Shown here: in pieces, positions 23,062 through 34,100 of the stretch
How positions within the stretch are numbered: position 1 is the first letter of the stretch
Layout: every line of letters begins with the position of its first letter
Assembly: GCA_015680905.1 (NCBI GenBank)
Contig: CM027383.1
Coordinates: forward strand, 97,124,539-97,188,538
Reading direction: 5' to 3'
Source: Coptis chinensis
Taxonomy: Eukaryota; Streptophyta; Magnoliopsida; Ranunculales; Ranunculaceae
Length of the DNA: 64,000 nucleotides
Notes under the pieces: generated by a model
The model's database searches: none
What the model was told of the DNA's origin: nothing
Seen by the model: the letters and a program-made list of their open reading frames with translations, nothing else
Position numbers and translations under genes: made by a program

Positions 23062-23493
23062 AGATGGTGTTGGTGAAGGACAGTTCAGCCAGGTCCTACT
23101 CAATGAGTTGGACGCGATTGACAAGGTCTTGAATCTTGAATTAATTATCTAAAGATTGTTCTAGTAAAATTAGTTTCTAATATGAATCACTGTTTCTTAT
23201 CCAGGCTTGTGCTTCTCTGCAAGAGGGGTATCTTCCTCCTGTAACGTTTGTAGTTGTGCAGAAAAGACAGCATACACGTCTTGTCTTTTTCCTGCTGATC
23301 AAAAAAATATGAAAGACAGTGGAAATATTGTTCCTGGTACCCGCTCTTGTCCAATCAGTTATCAAGTGATTTACTGTCATATGAGAATTGTTGTTTGAAA
23401 CATGACTTTTCTTAATCAGGCACTGCAGTTGATTCAATTATATGTCATCCTTCAGAGTTTGATTTTTACCTGTGCAGTCATGCTGGTATCCAG
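23062..23493 (+). pseudogene. Argonaute PIWI-domain fragment, three exons with introns retained
   Basis: Argonautes are the small-RNA-guided slicers of RNA silencing. Three exon-like pieces with AG..GT borders read as consecutive PIWI sequence. Exon 23062-23125 gives DGVGEGQFSQVLLNELDAID. Exon 23205-23336 gives [25 protein letters not shown] and, after a small insertion that shifts the frame near 23285, [16 protein letters not shown]. Exon 23420-23493 gives [19 protein letters not shown] and SHAGIQ. The wording is closest to AGO1/AGO10-type proteins. Introns are about 80 bp each, so the copy came from DNA, not from mRNA. The next expected exon is absent; copia sequence begins soon after 23580. 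About 90 of roughly 1000 residues remain. Confidence 0.9.
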
Positions 23494-23584
23494 GTAATTG
23501 GTGTTCAAGTGATGCACGTTTTTGTTTTTATATGTCCTGCTTTAGTTCCCTACGATGGTTTGCTTGGTTGTTTCTTTTGTAGCA

Positions 23585-25560
23585 ACTCTTGGTCAGATTA
23601 GACCTAAAAATTTTGATTTTCAAATCTAAAAGGTTTTGTATTTGAGCTTTGAAATTTTGAAAAGCAACATTAAAGTCAGACTTGGCTTTTAATGGAAAAA
23701 TCCAGCAGTAACTAGAATAGTCATCAACAATACTTGCATAAAATCGAAAACCAGAGATTGAATTCATTGGAGGTGGTCCCCACAAGTCAATATGAATCAA
23801 ATACAAAGGATAACTAGCCTTGCTAGTAGACAGCGAAAAAGACAACTGAGTACTCTTGCCAAATTGGCAGTTATTGCAGAAATGATTCTGAGAATCTTTA
23901 TACAAAGGTAAAGCAAAGTTTTGAATGACTTTATGCATGACAGAAGATGCAGGATGTCCTAGCCGTTGGTGCCACAGCAGTGGTCCAGTTCTTTCACCAA
24001 TATAGGCTGAATTTGATGCAGGGGTGGATCCAGGTGGGTGCGGGGGTGTGCTGCAGCACACCCAACTTTTCCGTCAAAAAAAAAAATACTAGGTATAATA
24101 GTGTATAATTCACCACAGTACACCTAACTTTTCTGTCGAAAAAAAAATACTAGGTATAATAGTGTATAATTCACCACAGTACTCTTAACTTTTCTGTCGA
24201 AAAGAAAAATGCTAGTTATAATAGTGTTTAATTCATCCCAAAAAAAATATTTGTAGTGTATGTTAGTTGTAGCAGCCCCCCTTGAGTGGCAATCCTAGAT
24301 CCGCCCCTGATTTGATGGTGCATAAGATAATGCATGAGCTGTAGGTAGTGAAATAGGACATAGGCCATTATGATGATGCCCTTGGAAAAGGATATTCTGT
24401 GTTAAGTTGTCCTTGGCATAAAAATGAGAGGGAGTGAAAGTGAGTGAACAATTGTTATCTAAAGTGAATTTTTGAACTGATAATAGGTTCTGTGATAATT
24501 TAGGAACAAGTAACACATCCTTAAGCATAAAAGTGGATTCAGTAGGTGTTTTACGAATGACATTACCAGTGTGAGCAATGTTTAATGCGTGGCCATCTCC
24601 CACTGTGACTTGGTCTGTGCTAGAATAGGCATTTGGATAGATGAGATTCTCATATTCAGATGTCATGTGATTAGAAGCTCCACTGTGAACATACCAATCT
24701 GTGTTCTTTGAAGTTGATGCACCATTCCTATTAGCTACCACAGCATGTAGCTTCTTAGGTGGTATTTTGCCCTGATAAGCATAATTCATCCTATGGTAAC
24801 AATCAATAGCATAGTGAGTAAGTTTATGACATATCTGACAGACAGGTCTGTTCCCATAGTTGTATTGTGAAGGTACTCCTTGACCATTAGGAGCAGATTG
24901 AAGACACTTATTTGTTTGATTGAGAGATTGTGAATATGCATTGTTGTTATTGTAGTTGTTATAAGAAGCAGTAGTGCCTCTTCCATTGAACCTGCCTCTG
25001 TCTCTTCCTTTATAAGTGTTTCCACCTTGATTATTTTGAGAGTAATGATTGGAACCATTTGTAGTCCTTGATGCATGAAATGCTTGAGTTACATTCTTTG
25101 AGTTTTGAACAATAGGTCTGCCTTCTTCCAAGTTTAACTCTTCAGTTAAAAGAAGGCCGTGTAAGTCATCAATAGAAACTGCTTCAGATCGAACTCGGAT
25201 GGATGTGCAGAAAGATTTATAATCAACAGGTAAACCTTTGAAGATATAGATCAATACATCTTCTTCATTTATAACACTTCCAACAGCTTTCAAATTATCT
25301 ACTGCTTCTTTGAAGATACTCTGACACTGTGGAATTACCTTTAGTAATGGATTGTAGTCTTATCTTAAGTTGATGAATGTGAGATCTTGAAACTGAAGAG
25401 AACCTTTTCTCTAAAGTAGTCCATAACTGATTTGACGTTGCAGAAGCAACGACATAAGGAAGAAGACTCTCTGAAATAGTAGCATTGAGCAAAATCAACA
25501 GATTTTGATCTTTCTTGTTCCATGAAGTATATAGAGGATTGACACAAGTAGCTTCAGCAA
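23585..25560 (-). pseudogene. Ty1/copia Gag-protease-integrase remnant, split by a hAT MITE
   Basis: Read on the minus strand, Gag landmarks come first: LLNATISESLLPYVVASAT, TTLEKRFSS and INEEDVLIYIFKGLPVDYKS, then Gly/Asn/Tyr-rich linker. A CCHC knuckle (CQICHKLTHYAIDC, about 24830) follows. The protease motif reads WYVHSGASNHM at about 24690, where the family has D-S-G, so the catalytic Asp is replaced by His. Next comes LLVPKLSQNLLSV. After the inserted MITE (24019-24309), the GAG-pre-integrase part LLWHQRLGHPASSVMHK and the start of the integrase core, HIDLWGPPPM and YASIVDDYSSYCW, are readable. The rest of integrase, reverse transcriptase, RNase H and both LTRs are missing. A frameshift near 25295 breaks Gag. 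The element lies inside the run of plus-strand exon fragments and must postdate or have travelled with them. Confidence 0.92.
24019..24309. mobile_element. hAT MITE (291 bp) with perfect 8-bp target duplication
   Basis: Ends are CAGGGGTGGATCCAGG and CCTAGATCCGCCCCTG, near-perfect 16-bp inverted repeats of a widespread plant hAT type. Both sides carry ATTTGATG (24011-24018 and 24310-24317), an exact 8-bp target duplication. Inside are three tandem ~60-bp units reading ACTAGGTATAATAGTGTATA plus ATTCACCACAGTAC, and a perfect 20-bp palindrome GGGTGTGCTGCAGCACACCC at 24044-24063. It interrupts the copia frame between protease and pre-integrase segments, so it is younger than the copia copy. Confidence 0.95.
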
Positions 25561-25639
25561 GATGTTTGAGTGGACAAATCGAAGATGTTTGAGATTGCTC
25601 TTTGCTTCTTCTTCCCTTGAGGTTTAGGACTGGCTATGA

Positions 25640-27180
25640 ACTTCCCTCAGAGCGAGTGTACTCAGGACTCAGCGCTTGTAGTTGTTTTTAGTAGGGATGG
25701 CGCACGGTTGTTTGAGCCCCCCTTTTTTTTTTTACTGTAGGATGGAACCCTACTTTATCTATGAATCTGTTTCCTGTAGCTAGCCGCTAATAGTCAGTCG
25801 TCTGTCTGTCTTTCTCCTTTCCTTTCCTTGCCTGCTAGCTCTCCTTTCTCTTTACTGGAAGTTCCAAAAGTTATAGCACTCTAGGATAGATAAGCAGATA
25901 TTAGATATCTTGGTGTTGCTCTGCTAGTAGAAAGGATAGTGTCTGTTCTAGTGGTCTAAGGAAGGTCTTTAAGTGAAGGCTAGATGTGGGTCGGGTTCGA
26001 AGAAGCTAGAATAAGATAGAAGTCACTATCTGGATGAAGCCTGTAGGTAGGCGAATGTAGTTGGTACTCTAAGAGTCTAAGACAATATGAAGACGGAAGT
26101 CTCGGTTGTGGCTTTTCGTCTGCTGTTGCTCTCTTATCTGTGGCAGTCAAATAGCTGGCAAGGATAGGTAAGTAAGAAGGGATCCCCCTCCTTCCTTAGG
26201 CAGGTAGGTGATCAAGTATGGCAGACGGCGAGCTGAGGATATATATAAAATGAGCCCTCCTTCTTTTAGACCACACCATCGGTAATTGATATCTAGAAGA
26301 CGCAAAGACAAAGACGCAACATCCTTTTTGTTATCGGCTTCTCTATAGGTTTCAAGGAAGCAAGGCTTAGAATGTATTTTGTTTCCTTATTGTTAGGACA
26401 AAGCAGGAGCTTCCTTTCCTTGCCTGGTAGTTGAGTAAGGTTTGTCGGCATCCTTTCTAGTGAGTTGTTTCTTTTTTAGTTGTTCCAAGGGTTGATAAGG
26501 AAGAGTAAAGCGAAGGAAGGATAAGAATAAATTAGCTGGTAGCTCTTTCTCTCTGGAGAGTTGTATGTAAGGTTGTTTCTAGAATGAAATAGCTGAGGCA
26601 ATCTCCTAAGCCATAAGAGAGGAGGATAGAGTTAGCATTGATTGGGAAGCAAGGAACTAGTAATCCATCGAAGAGGAGCTTACCCTAGAGAAGTAAAAGG
26701 GAGGGAATTGGATATCTGTCCTCAAGTCTTGGCTAGAAGCCACGAATGGCAATAGAAGAGAAGATGAAATGACTTATCCAGTTATCCTAGATACCTATTA
26801 CCTTACTACAGGAAGGAAAAATCTGAAAGGCAAAAGCCTAACTACTATTAACGCTAGAAAGCTAAAGGGCTTACCGAGCGGGCTAACTATGAAGGGCGGA
26901 GTTAGCGGGAAGCTGCTTACTAAGGGATAGGCACGAAAGGCCTGGTATTTTGTTGCTAGGTTTCCATTTGGTAGGCAATGAAGAGGTAGAAGCAGGAGAC
27001 GAAGCAATGAGTTGGTGACAGACAGGATAGGAAAGCCTTAGAGAGAAGACGGTTGGGCGATTGCGATTACTTGGAGAATAAGTTTGAAAAAGAATATGAT
27101 ACTCTAGGTCGTAGCAATCCCATAGAAGAGGACTCACTCTAGTTAGGCCTTTAGGCAGGTTTAATGAGTGTTTGTTTTAG
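25640..27180. other. Second GC-richer block resembling plant mitochondrial spacer DNA (possible NUMT)
   Basis: The sequence has the same texture as 19985-21840: purine-rich phrases such as GGTCGGGTTCGAAGAAGCTA, frequent AGGAAGGA/CTTTCCTT runs, no microsatellites and no long ORF. It starts close to the 5' side of the copia remnant and ends before the MAP kinase fragment. No mitochondrial gene could be named, so organellar origin is a guess from composition and style. Confidence 0.35.
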
Positions 27181-27697
27181 CCCAAAGGAGCACATTAGAT
27201 TACAAAAGTAGTCGACAAAGAGCGGTTGAATTTTACAGGTTCCAAGCTATCTGAACACCGAGTTAACTAGGAGTAGTTCTTGGTTACTGTTTACTTTCCT
27301 AGCTCCCTGACTAGGAAAGGACTAGGTAGGGGCTATTTGTTGATTACTCTGTGACGGTACCCGCAGTCCACGGTAGCGTGGTTTAGTAGCAGCTCTGTCT
27401 CTCCTTTATTTGAATCTGTAATGTAATGCTGTTTACCTTATGATGAGGTCCCAGCTCGCTGAGGCCTCCAACAACTACACTTAAACTCCCTTTCACATTA
27501 GGCAGCGTTTGATATGTATGACTGGCTGGATGCACGCGGTTTGGACACTGAGACACACAATTGAATATTCTGTTTTGTTTGTCCGAGTTACTTAATTTAC
27601 TGTGTTCTTGTGGTTGCTGATTTTTCTGATTTGACAAGAAAAAATTGTATATTGTAATGAAATTAATGAATTTGTGGGATCTCTACGTTTTGTGCAG
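27181..27697. other. Non-coding stretch ending in a splice acceptor for the MAPK exon
   Basis: No gene is recognised in most of this interval. From about 27590 it becomes intron-like (T-rich) and ends in TTTTGTGCAG at 27688-27697, a good acceptor directly before MAP kinase sequence. It therefore probably includes part of a captured MAPK intron. Confidence 0.45.
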
Positions 27698-28030
<333 letters not shown>

Positions 28031-28434
28031 GTAAACAATTTGATTATGGGTATTATGCTGGAGCTAGTGAGCTTTTTGGTCGAACAACAATGGTTGATAT
28101 CCCATATTCTGGGTACATTATATGTTTGCAGTTTCGTTAATGTTTTTTGCAACACTACCTAGGTACACTTTCTGCTCCCACCCTTTATCACTGATGAAGT
28201 AGTGGTAAACCGGTAATACCGAAAATTTAAGAAACGTAGAGGGAAAACAAGACAATAGTCTTTATGACATTACATTAGGGAAGAGGCGACAATGAGTTTC
28301 TGAAAGCACTCGGTAATGTTATAGTGGGACGATACCAAGTGGAAAAAGTTGATGCTTGTGGCATTTGCCTCGTTATGTTGTGACTCTGTGACCTACTGGT
28401 GCGGAGTCATTTTATTGTAGACAGTGGAGCTGCT
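28031..28434. other. Intron-like spacer between MAPK fragment and the zipper exon
   Basis: AT-rich sequence starting with a GTAAAC donor and ending in an acceptor-like TTATTGTAGACAG. A short stretch near 28320-28350 translates as NVIVGRYQVEK, faintly reminiscent of the start of some protein-kinase catalytic domains, but too short to call. Confidence 0.35.
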
Positions 28435-28480
28435 TGCTGAAGTAGCAGTTTTGGAGGAGGAGGTTGTACGGCTTGAAGAA
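28435..28480 (+). pseudogene. Leucine-zipper exon resembling MIP1/DUF547 proteins, fused to MAPK sequence
   Basis: After the acceptor at 28434 the frame reads ELLAEVAVLEEEVVRLEE, which closely resembles the N-terminal leucine zipper of plant ternary-complex-factor MIP1/DUF547 proteins (function poorly known). The similarity stops at 28480, where MAPK C-terminal sequence begins in the same frame (HPYLASLHNISD). The short length makes the assignment provisional, but the heptad Leu/Val pattern is clear and it is not MAPK sequence. Confidence 0.5.
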
Positions 28481-28640
28481 CATCCGTACCTAGCGTCCCT
28501 GCACAACATTAGTGATTTCAGCTGTCTGCTCGACACCCTTGAGCTCTGACTCTTCGCAGCATGCATTGTCTTGGGAAGAGATTAAGGAGTTAATTTAGCA
28601 GGAAACAGTGGCATATAACCCGGAGTATGATGAGCAGTGA
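28481..28640 (+). pseudogene. MAP kinase C-terminal fragment with native stop region
   Basis: HPYLASLHNISD, then after a one-base shift VCSTPLSSDSSQHALSWEEI, KELI, an in-frame TAG where Tyr is usual, then QETVAYNPEYDEQ and TGA at 28638-28640. This is the C-terminal extension of MPK3/MPK6-type kinases, so the fragment belongs with the kinase piece at 27698-28030. The part between them (after subdomain X) is missing or replaced by the zipper exon. Confidence 0.85.
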
Positions 28641-28814
28641 GTTTTTCCGTATTGAGAAGTAGAGCTTCGGCAGTCTGCCTAGAAAAGGCGATGTTCGATC
28701 CCATTTTGTTTGATGTAAGTTTGAGAGTTAGTCTTTCGGTTTTTTAATGATGCTTTAACTTGCTTATTCACATTTTTTTTAGATCGTTAAACCACGAATG
28801 ACGTTTACTTGCAG

Positions 28815-28943
28815 AGTCTGGGAAATGTATTCTGGAAATAAAGAGGCCTGGAGGTAAAATTAAGAGAGTTGTATTTGGTCCTCTGAAGAAGACTATTATC
28901 AGTGCGGGTGAAGATGCTGTGGTTCGCATAATGGGATACTGAG
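28815..28943 (+). pseudogene. eIF3 subunit i (TRIP-1/TIF3I) WD40 exon fragment
   Basis: eIF3i is a WD40 propeller subunit of translation initiation factor 3. After an acceptor (ACTTGCAG, ending 28814) the frame reads ESGKCILEIKRPGGKIKRVV and FGPLKKTIISAGEDAVVRI. An extra base turns the expected WDTE into MGY-stop, directly before a GTAAGT donor at 28944. The GPLx.TIISAGEDAVVRIWD phrase is highly characteristic of eIF3i. Flanking exons are absent, so a single exon with both splice borders was copied at the DNA level. Confidence 0.88.
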
Positions 28944-29373
28944 GTAAGTAGTTGTATCACATTCAACATTCGTGACTATATTGAATAGTTATGATTTTGC
29001 ACTTGATTTGGCTATCGCGCAAAAAACAGTTTACCACTGAGCACACACCTTAAACAAGCTTTACACAGACAGCAGCAGCTATATACAGAGACACAGACCC
29101 TCCTTTTTTTATTTTTTTTAAGTGTACACGCTCTCTCTCTATTTACAGCACACTGATTAGTGTACACAAGAACACGACACACACTCATGTAGCTTGCAGC
29201 AGCAGTTAGCTGGGGCATCTCTGGTGGCAGCAGCTTGAAATCCCTTGACGTAAGATATGCCCCCTCCAGCAGCTTCCAGCAACCGCCATTGCTAAGTCTT
29301 GGTTACTGAGAAATCTAGGGAGTTTTATGTTGCAACAGGACAATAATTATTAGTTTTGTTTATTTTGGTTTGC
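28944..29373. other. Spacer and probable 5' leader of the CNOT9-like exon
   Basis: Begins with intron-like sequence after the eIF3i donor, then CAGCAGCAGC, CTCTCTCTCT and T-rich tracts typical of a plant promoter/leader. No ORF of note. It ends at the ATG of the CNOT9-like exon. Confidence 0.4.
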
Positions 29374-29690
29374 ATGGCGAAATTGGGTCAGCAGCAATTC
29401 GTTGCGTCATTTAATCGATCCTCATTTTCATCTGCAGCTGCCGCTCTTTCTCTTTCCAATAACAATAATAATAATAACACCGACAAAGAGCAGAAAATGG
29501 CTTCCGCTGAACAATTGGTTTTCGAATTGAGTAATCCCGATCTTCGTGAAAATGCTCTTCTTGATTTATCCAAGGTTCTTTATTTAATTTAATTACTTAC
29601 TTCTTTTTTATTTAATTATATATAATATTAATTGATTTCATCCTTTTGTAGAAGAGAGATTTTCCAGGATTTGGCTCCCTTTACCTTATA
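29374..29690 (+). pseudogene. CNOT9 (Rcd1/CAF40) 5' exons, fused to FRS5-like sequence
   Basis: CNOT9 is the armadillo-repeat subunit of the CCR4-NOT deadenylase. Exon 1 (29374-29574, 67 codons) starts MAKLGQQQFVASFNRSS, has an Asn-rich stretch, then ASAEQLVFELSNPDLRENAL and LDLSK, the conserved start of the Rcd1 domain. The intron is 29575-29651 (77 bp, GT..AG). Exon 2 begins at 29652 and contains REIFQDLAP, the conserved continuation. Splicing as written leaves exon 2 out of frame; a 2-bp contraction of the GAGAGA tract would explain this. After LAPF the CNOT9 sequence stops and FRS5-type sequence takes over near 29690. The ATG at 29374 is the family start. Confidence 0.88.
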
Positions 29691-31130
29691 TAATATTAAA
29701 GTGCATTACCTTAGACCTCGTAGGCATTTTGCAGGGGCAGCAAAGACCATTGCTGAAACTTATCAGGGGGTGGGAGTTTCCTCCGATGGGGTCATGTTTA
29801 TGTCCATGGATGGAAACCGCGTCTCTGTCGAACCAAATCGCCCTGCCAGGAATGTTCCCCCTGTAGAAGCAAATCGCCCAGCGAGAAATGCTGGGTCCTC
29901 AAGTTATGGTAGATCTTCTAACAGAAAGAAAACCATTGGGAGAGACGCTCAGAATCTTCTGGATTATTTCAAGCGTATGCAGGCTGAGAATCCTGGCTTC
30001 TTTTACGCAATGCAACTCGACGACGAGGGCCATATGACTAATGTTTTTTGGGCAGATGCAAGGTCAAGAAATGCTTACATTCACTCTGGGGATGTTGTTA
30101 CTTTTGACACTATGTACAGACCTAACCAGTATCGGGTTCCATACGCGCCATTCACTGGTATGAACCATCATGGGCAGATGGTGCTGTTTGGTTGTGCTCT
30201 AATCTCTGACGAGTCTGAGTCTTCCTTTTTGTGGCTCTTCAAGACTTGGCTTGAAGCAATGTCTGGTCGTGCTCCTGTTTCTCTAACAACAGATCAGGAC
30301 AGGGCTATACAGGCAGCAGTTGCTCAAGTTTTTCCCGGAACTCGCCACTGTATTTGTAAATGGCACATTTTAAGGGAAGGTCAGGAAAGACTTGGTCATG
30401 TCTGCCATACCCATCCAACTTTCCAAGGGGAACTTTATAAGTGCATCAACTTGACCAAGACGATTGAGGAGTTTGAATCATCTTGGAGTTGTTTAGTTGA
30501 CAAATATGATCTTAGGAAAAATGATTGGCTTCAGGCCTTGTATAATGCTCGTAGACATTGGGCCCCTGTATATTTCCGTGATACTTTCTTTGCCGCAATC
30601 TCCATGAATCAAGGGTATGAAAGTGTTAGTTCATTTTTTGATGGTTACGCTAACCAACAGACCACGCTGCCCGTGTTCTTTCGTCAGTATGAAAGAGCTT
30701 TAGAAAATTGGGTTGAGAAAGAAATTGAAGCAGATTTCGAGACAATCTGCACCACACCAGTACTGAAGACTCCTTCCCCAATGGAGAAACAAGCCGCAAA
30801 CTTGTACACGAGGAAAATATTTGCAAAATTTCAGGATGAATTAGTTGAAACATTTGTTTATACTGATAAAATTGAGGGGGATGGTGCAATTAGCACTTTT
30901 CGGGTAGCAAAGTTTGAGGATGATGACAAGGTACATTGTCACCTTAAATGTTCCTGAAATGAGAGCAAGTTGCAGCTGTCGGATGTTTGAATTTTCAGGC
31001 ATTCTCTGTAGGCATATATTGACAGTTTTCATTGTAACAAATGTACTTACTCTCCCATCTCATTATATACTGAAGCGTTGGACAAGAAATGCCAAGACAG
31101 TCACTGGATTAGATAAGCGTAATGGGGAGG
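29690..31130 (+). pseudogene. FRS5-like (FAR1-related sequence) gene, N-terminus replaced and C-terminus cut by satellite
   Basis: FRS proteins are transcription factors domesticated from MULE transposases. The frame runs in-frame from CNOT9 exon 2 through [31 protein letters not shown] and [20 protein letters not shown]. The DDE-like core includes VVTFDTMY (first Asp), [31 protein letters not shown] (second Asp) and [16 protein letters not shown], then [13 protein letters not shown] and [12 protein letters not shown]. The FAR1 DNA-binding zinc finger expected upstream is missing. Near 30930 one base is lost, and the next frame gives [20 protein letters not shown] and [13 protein letters not shown], an intact SWIM motif, then [16 protein letters not shown]. 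The sequence ends at GEV, where the satellite starts (about 31134). The gene resembles Arabidopsis FRS5 (from memory). It looks recently disabled. Confidence 0.9.
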
Positions 31131-34100
31131 TCACTGTATCAATGATTTTGGTGTGGCTTTTTTAATATGGAATCTCAAGTATAACTTTTCAGAACAAAGA
31201 ATTCAGTTCTCTATTTTTTTTTTATTAATTTCAATCTCATCAGAAAACTGGTGTATTACAACACACACGCTGTATCAACGATTTTTGTGTGATTTTTTTA
31301 ATATAGAATCTCAATTATAATTTTTAAAACAGAGAATTTAGTTCACTATTTTTATTTTTATTTTATTTTTTATTTTTATGTTTTTCCAATCTCGTCAGCA
31401 AACTTGTGTATTACAACACAAATGCTGTATCAACGGTTTTTGAAAAAAAAAGGATCAACGGTTTTTGTGTGGCTTTTCTAATATTGAGTCTCAAGAATAA
31501 TTTTTAGGACATAAAGGTGAAACAATCACAAATTCCAGGAACACGTATAGAAACTAACAAACAAGTACTCAAAAAGGTGAAAGTCAGATGGGCTTAATAA
31601 GAGATAAGTAATTGTTGTACTGCTTAACAATGGAAGAAAAACACTTCAAATGGACATATAAGCAACCAATATTCTTGAGTACAACAATTGTATCAACGAT
31701 TTTTGTGTTATTTATTTATTTATTTATTACAACACACATGTTGTATCAACGATTTTTGTCTGTTTTTTTTTAATATGGAGTCTCAATTATAATTTTTAGG
31801 ACAGAGAATTCAGGTAACTATTTTTTATTATTTTTATTATTTTTATTAATTCCAATCTCATCAGAAAACTGGTGTATTATAACACACATGCTGTATTAAC
31901 GATTTTTGTGTGTTTTTTTTAATATGGAATATCAAGTATAGTTTTTAAGACAAAGAATTTAGTTTTTTTTTTTCCAATTTCGTCAGAAAACTGGTGTATT
32001 ATAACACACATAATGTATCAACGGTTTTTGGAAAAAAAAAAAAGTATCAACTGTTATTTTGTGGCTTTTCAAATATTGAATCACAAGAATAATTTTCAAG
32101 ACATAAATTTGAAACAATCACCAATTCCAGGCACACATGAGCAAACCAATATTCTTTATCAAGGACCGTTAACGTGAGCAAATTCTTGTATATAACTAAC
32201 CTGGAAAATCACAAGCCTCAAGTCTAAGTGGAGAGATTTATGAAAAGCAATACAAACTTCTAAAAAGATCCATAAATTTTTAAAAACAAATCTACGCAAC
32301 CTAAAATATATTAGAATTCAGTTCTCTTTTTTCACATTTTTTTAGAAAACTGGTGTATTTATAACACATGTGATGTATCAATGATTTTTGTGTGGTTTTT
32401 TAATATGGAATCTCAAGTATAATTTTTACGATAAAGAATTCGGTTCTCTGTTTTTTTTTTGTATTTATTAATTTTTTTATTAATTCCAATCTCATTAGAA
32501 AACTAGTGTATTACAACACACATGCTGTATTAACGATTTTTGTGTGGTTTTTTTTAATATGGAATCTCAATTATAATTTTTAGGGCACATAATTCAGTTC
32601 ACAATTTTTTTTTTATTAATTCCAATCTCATCAGAAAACTGGTGTATTACAACACACATGCTGTATCGACAATTTTTGTGTGGTTTTTTTAATATGGAAT
32701 ATCAAGTATAATTTTTAAGACAAAGTATTTAGTTTTTTTTTTTCCAATTTCGTCAGCAAATTGGTGTATTATAACACACATGATGTATCAACGGTTTTTG
32801 GAAAAAAAGAAAAAAGTATTAACTGTTTTTTTGTGGCTTTTCTAATATTGAATCACAAGAATAATTTTTAGGACATAAAGGTAAAACAATCACCAATTCC
32901 AGACACACATGCAGAAACTAACAATCATGTAGTCAAAAAGGTGAAAGTCAAATTGTGCTTGATAAAAGATAAGTTGTTGTTGTAGTGCTTAACAATGAAA
33001 GAAAAATAATTCAAAGGGAAATATAAGCAACCAATATTCTTCATCACGGACCGTTTACGTGAGCAAATTCTTATATATAACTAACCTTGAAAATTACAAA
33101 CTTCAATTCCAAATGGAGAGATTTCTGAAAAGCAATACAAACTTCTAAAATGATCCACAAGTTTCTAAAAACAAATCTACGCAACCTAAAATATATTAGA
33201 ATTCAGTTATCTTTTTTCCCATTTTTTTTTAGCAAATTGATGTATTTATAACACATGTGTCGTATCAACGATTTTTGTGTGGCTTTTTTAATATGGAATC
33301 TCAAGTATAATTTTTAGGACAAAGAATTCAATTATCTATTTTTTTTTTATTAATTCCAATCTCATTAGAAAATTGGTTTATTACAACACACATGCTGTAT
33401 CAACAATTTTTGTGTGGTTTTTTTAATATGGAATCTCAATTATAATTTTTAAGACAGAGAATTCCGTTCACTATTTTTTATTTTTTTTTAGTAATTCCAA
33501 TCTCCTTAGAAAATTGGTGTATTACAACACACATGCTGTATAAACGATTTTAGTGTGGTTTTTATAATATGGAATCTCTATTATAATTTTTAAGACAGGG
33601 AATTCAGTTCTCTATTTTTAATTCTTATTATTAATTCCAATCTCATCAGAAAACCGGTGTATTACAACACACATGTTGTATCAACGATTTTTGTGTGGTT
33701 TTGTTAATATATAATCTCAAGTATAATTTTTTAGAAAAAAGAATTCAATTTTTTTTTTCCAATTTTGTCAGCAAACTGGTGTATTACAACACAAATGCTG
33801 TATCAACGGTTTTTGGAAAAAAAAAATGTATCAATGGTTTTTGTGTTGCTTTTCTAATATTGAATCTAAAGAATAATTTTTAAGACATAAAGATGAAACA
33901 ATCACCCATTCTAGGCACACATGCAGAAACTAACAAGCATGTACTCAAAAAGGTTAAAGTCAGATTGGGCTTGATAAAAGATAAGTTGTTATTGTACTAC
34001 TCAACAATGAAAGAAAAATAATTCAAAGGGAAATATAAGCAACCAATAGTCTTCATCAAGGACCGTTAACGTGAGCAAATTGTTGTATATAACTAATTTG

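Noticed and set aside
27480..27640. AGGCAGCGTTTGATATG as a MITE end
   Set aside because: The phrase resembles some PIF/Harbinger MITE ends, but no inverted copy or target duplication was found.
28320..28350. NVIVGRYQVEK as a captured DYRK-type kinase piece
   Set aside because: Eleven residues without flanking support are not enough to call a gene.
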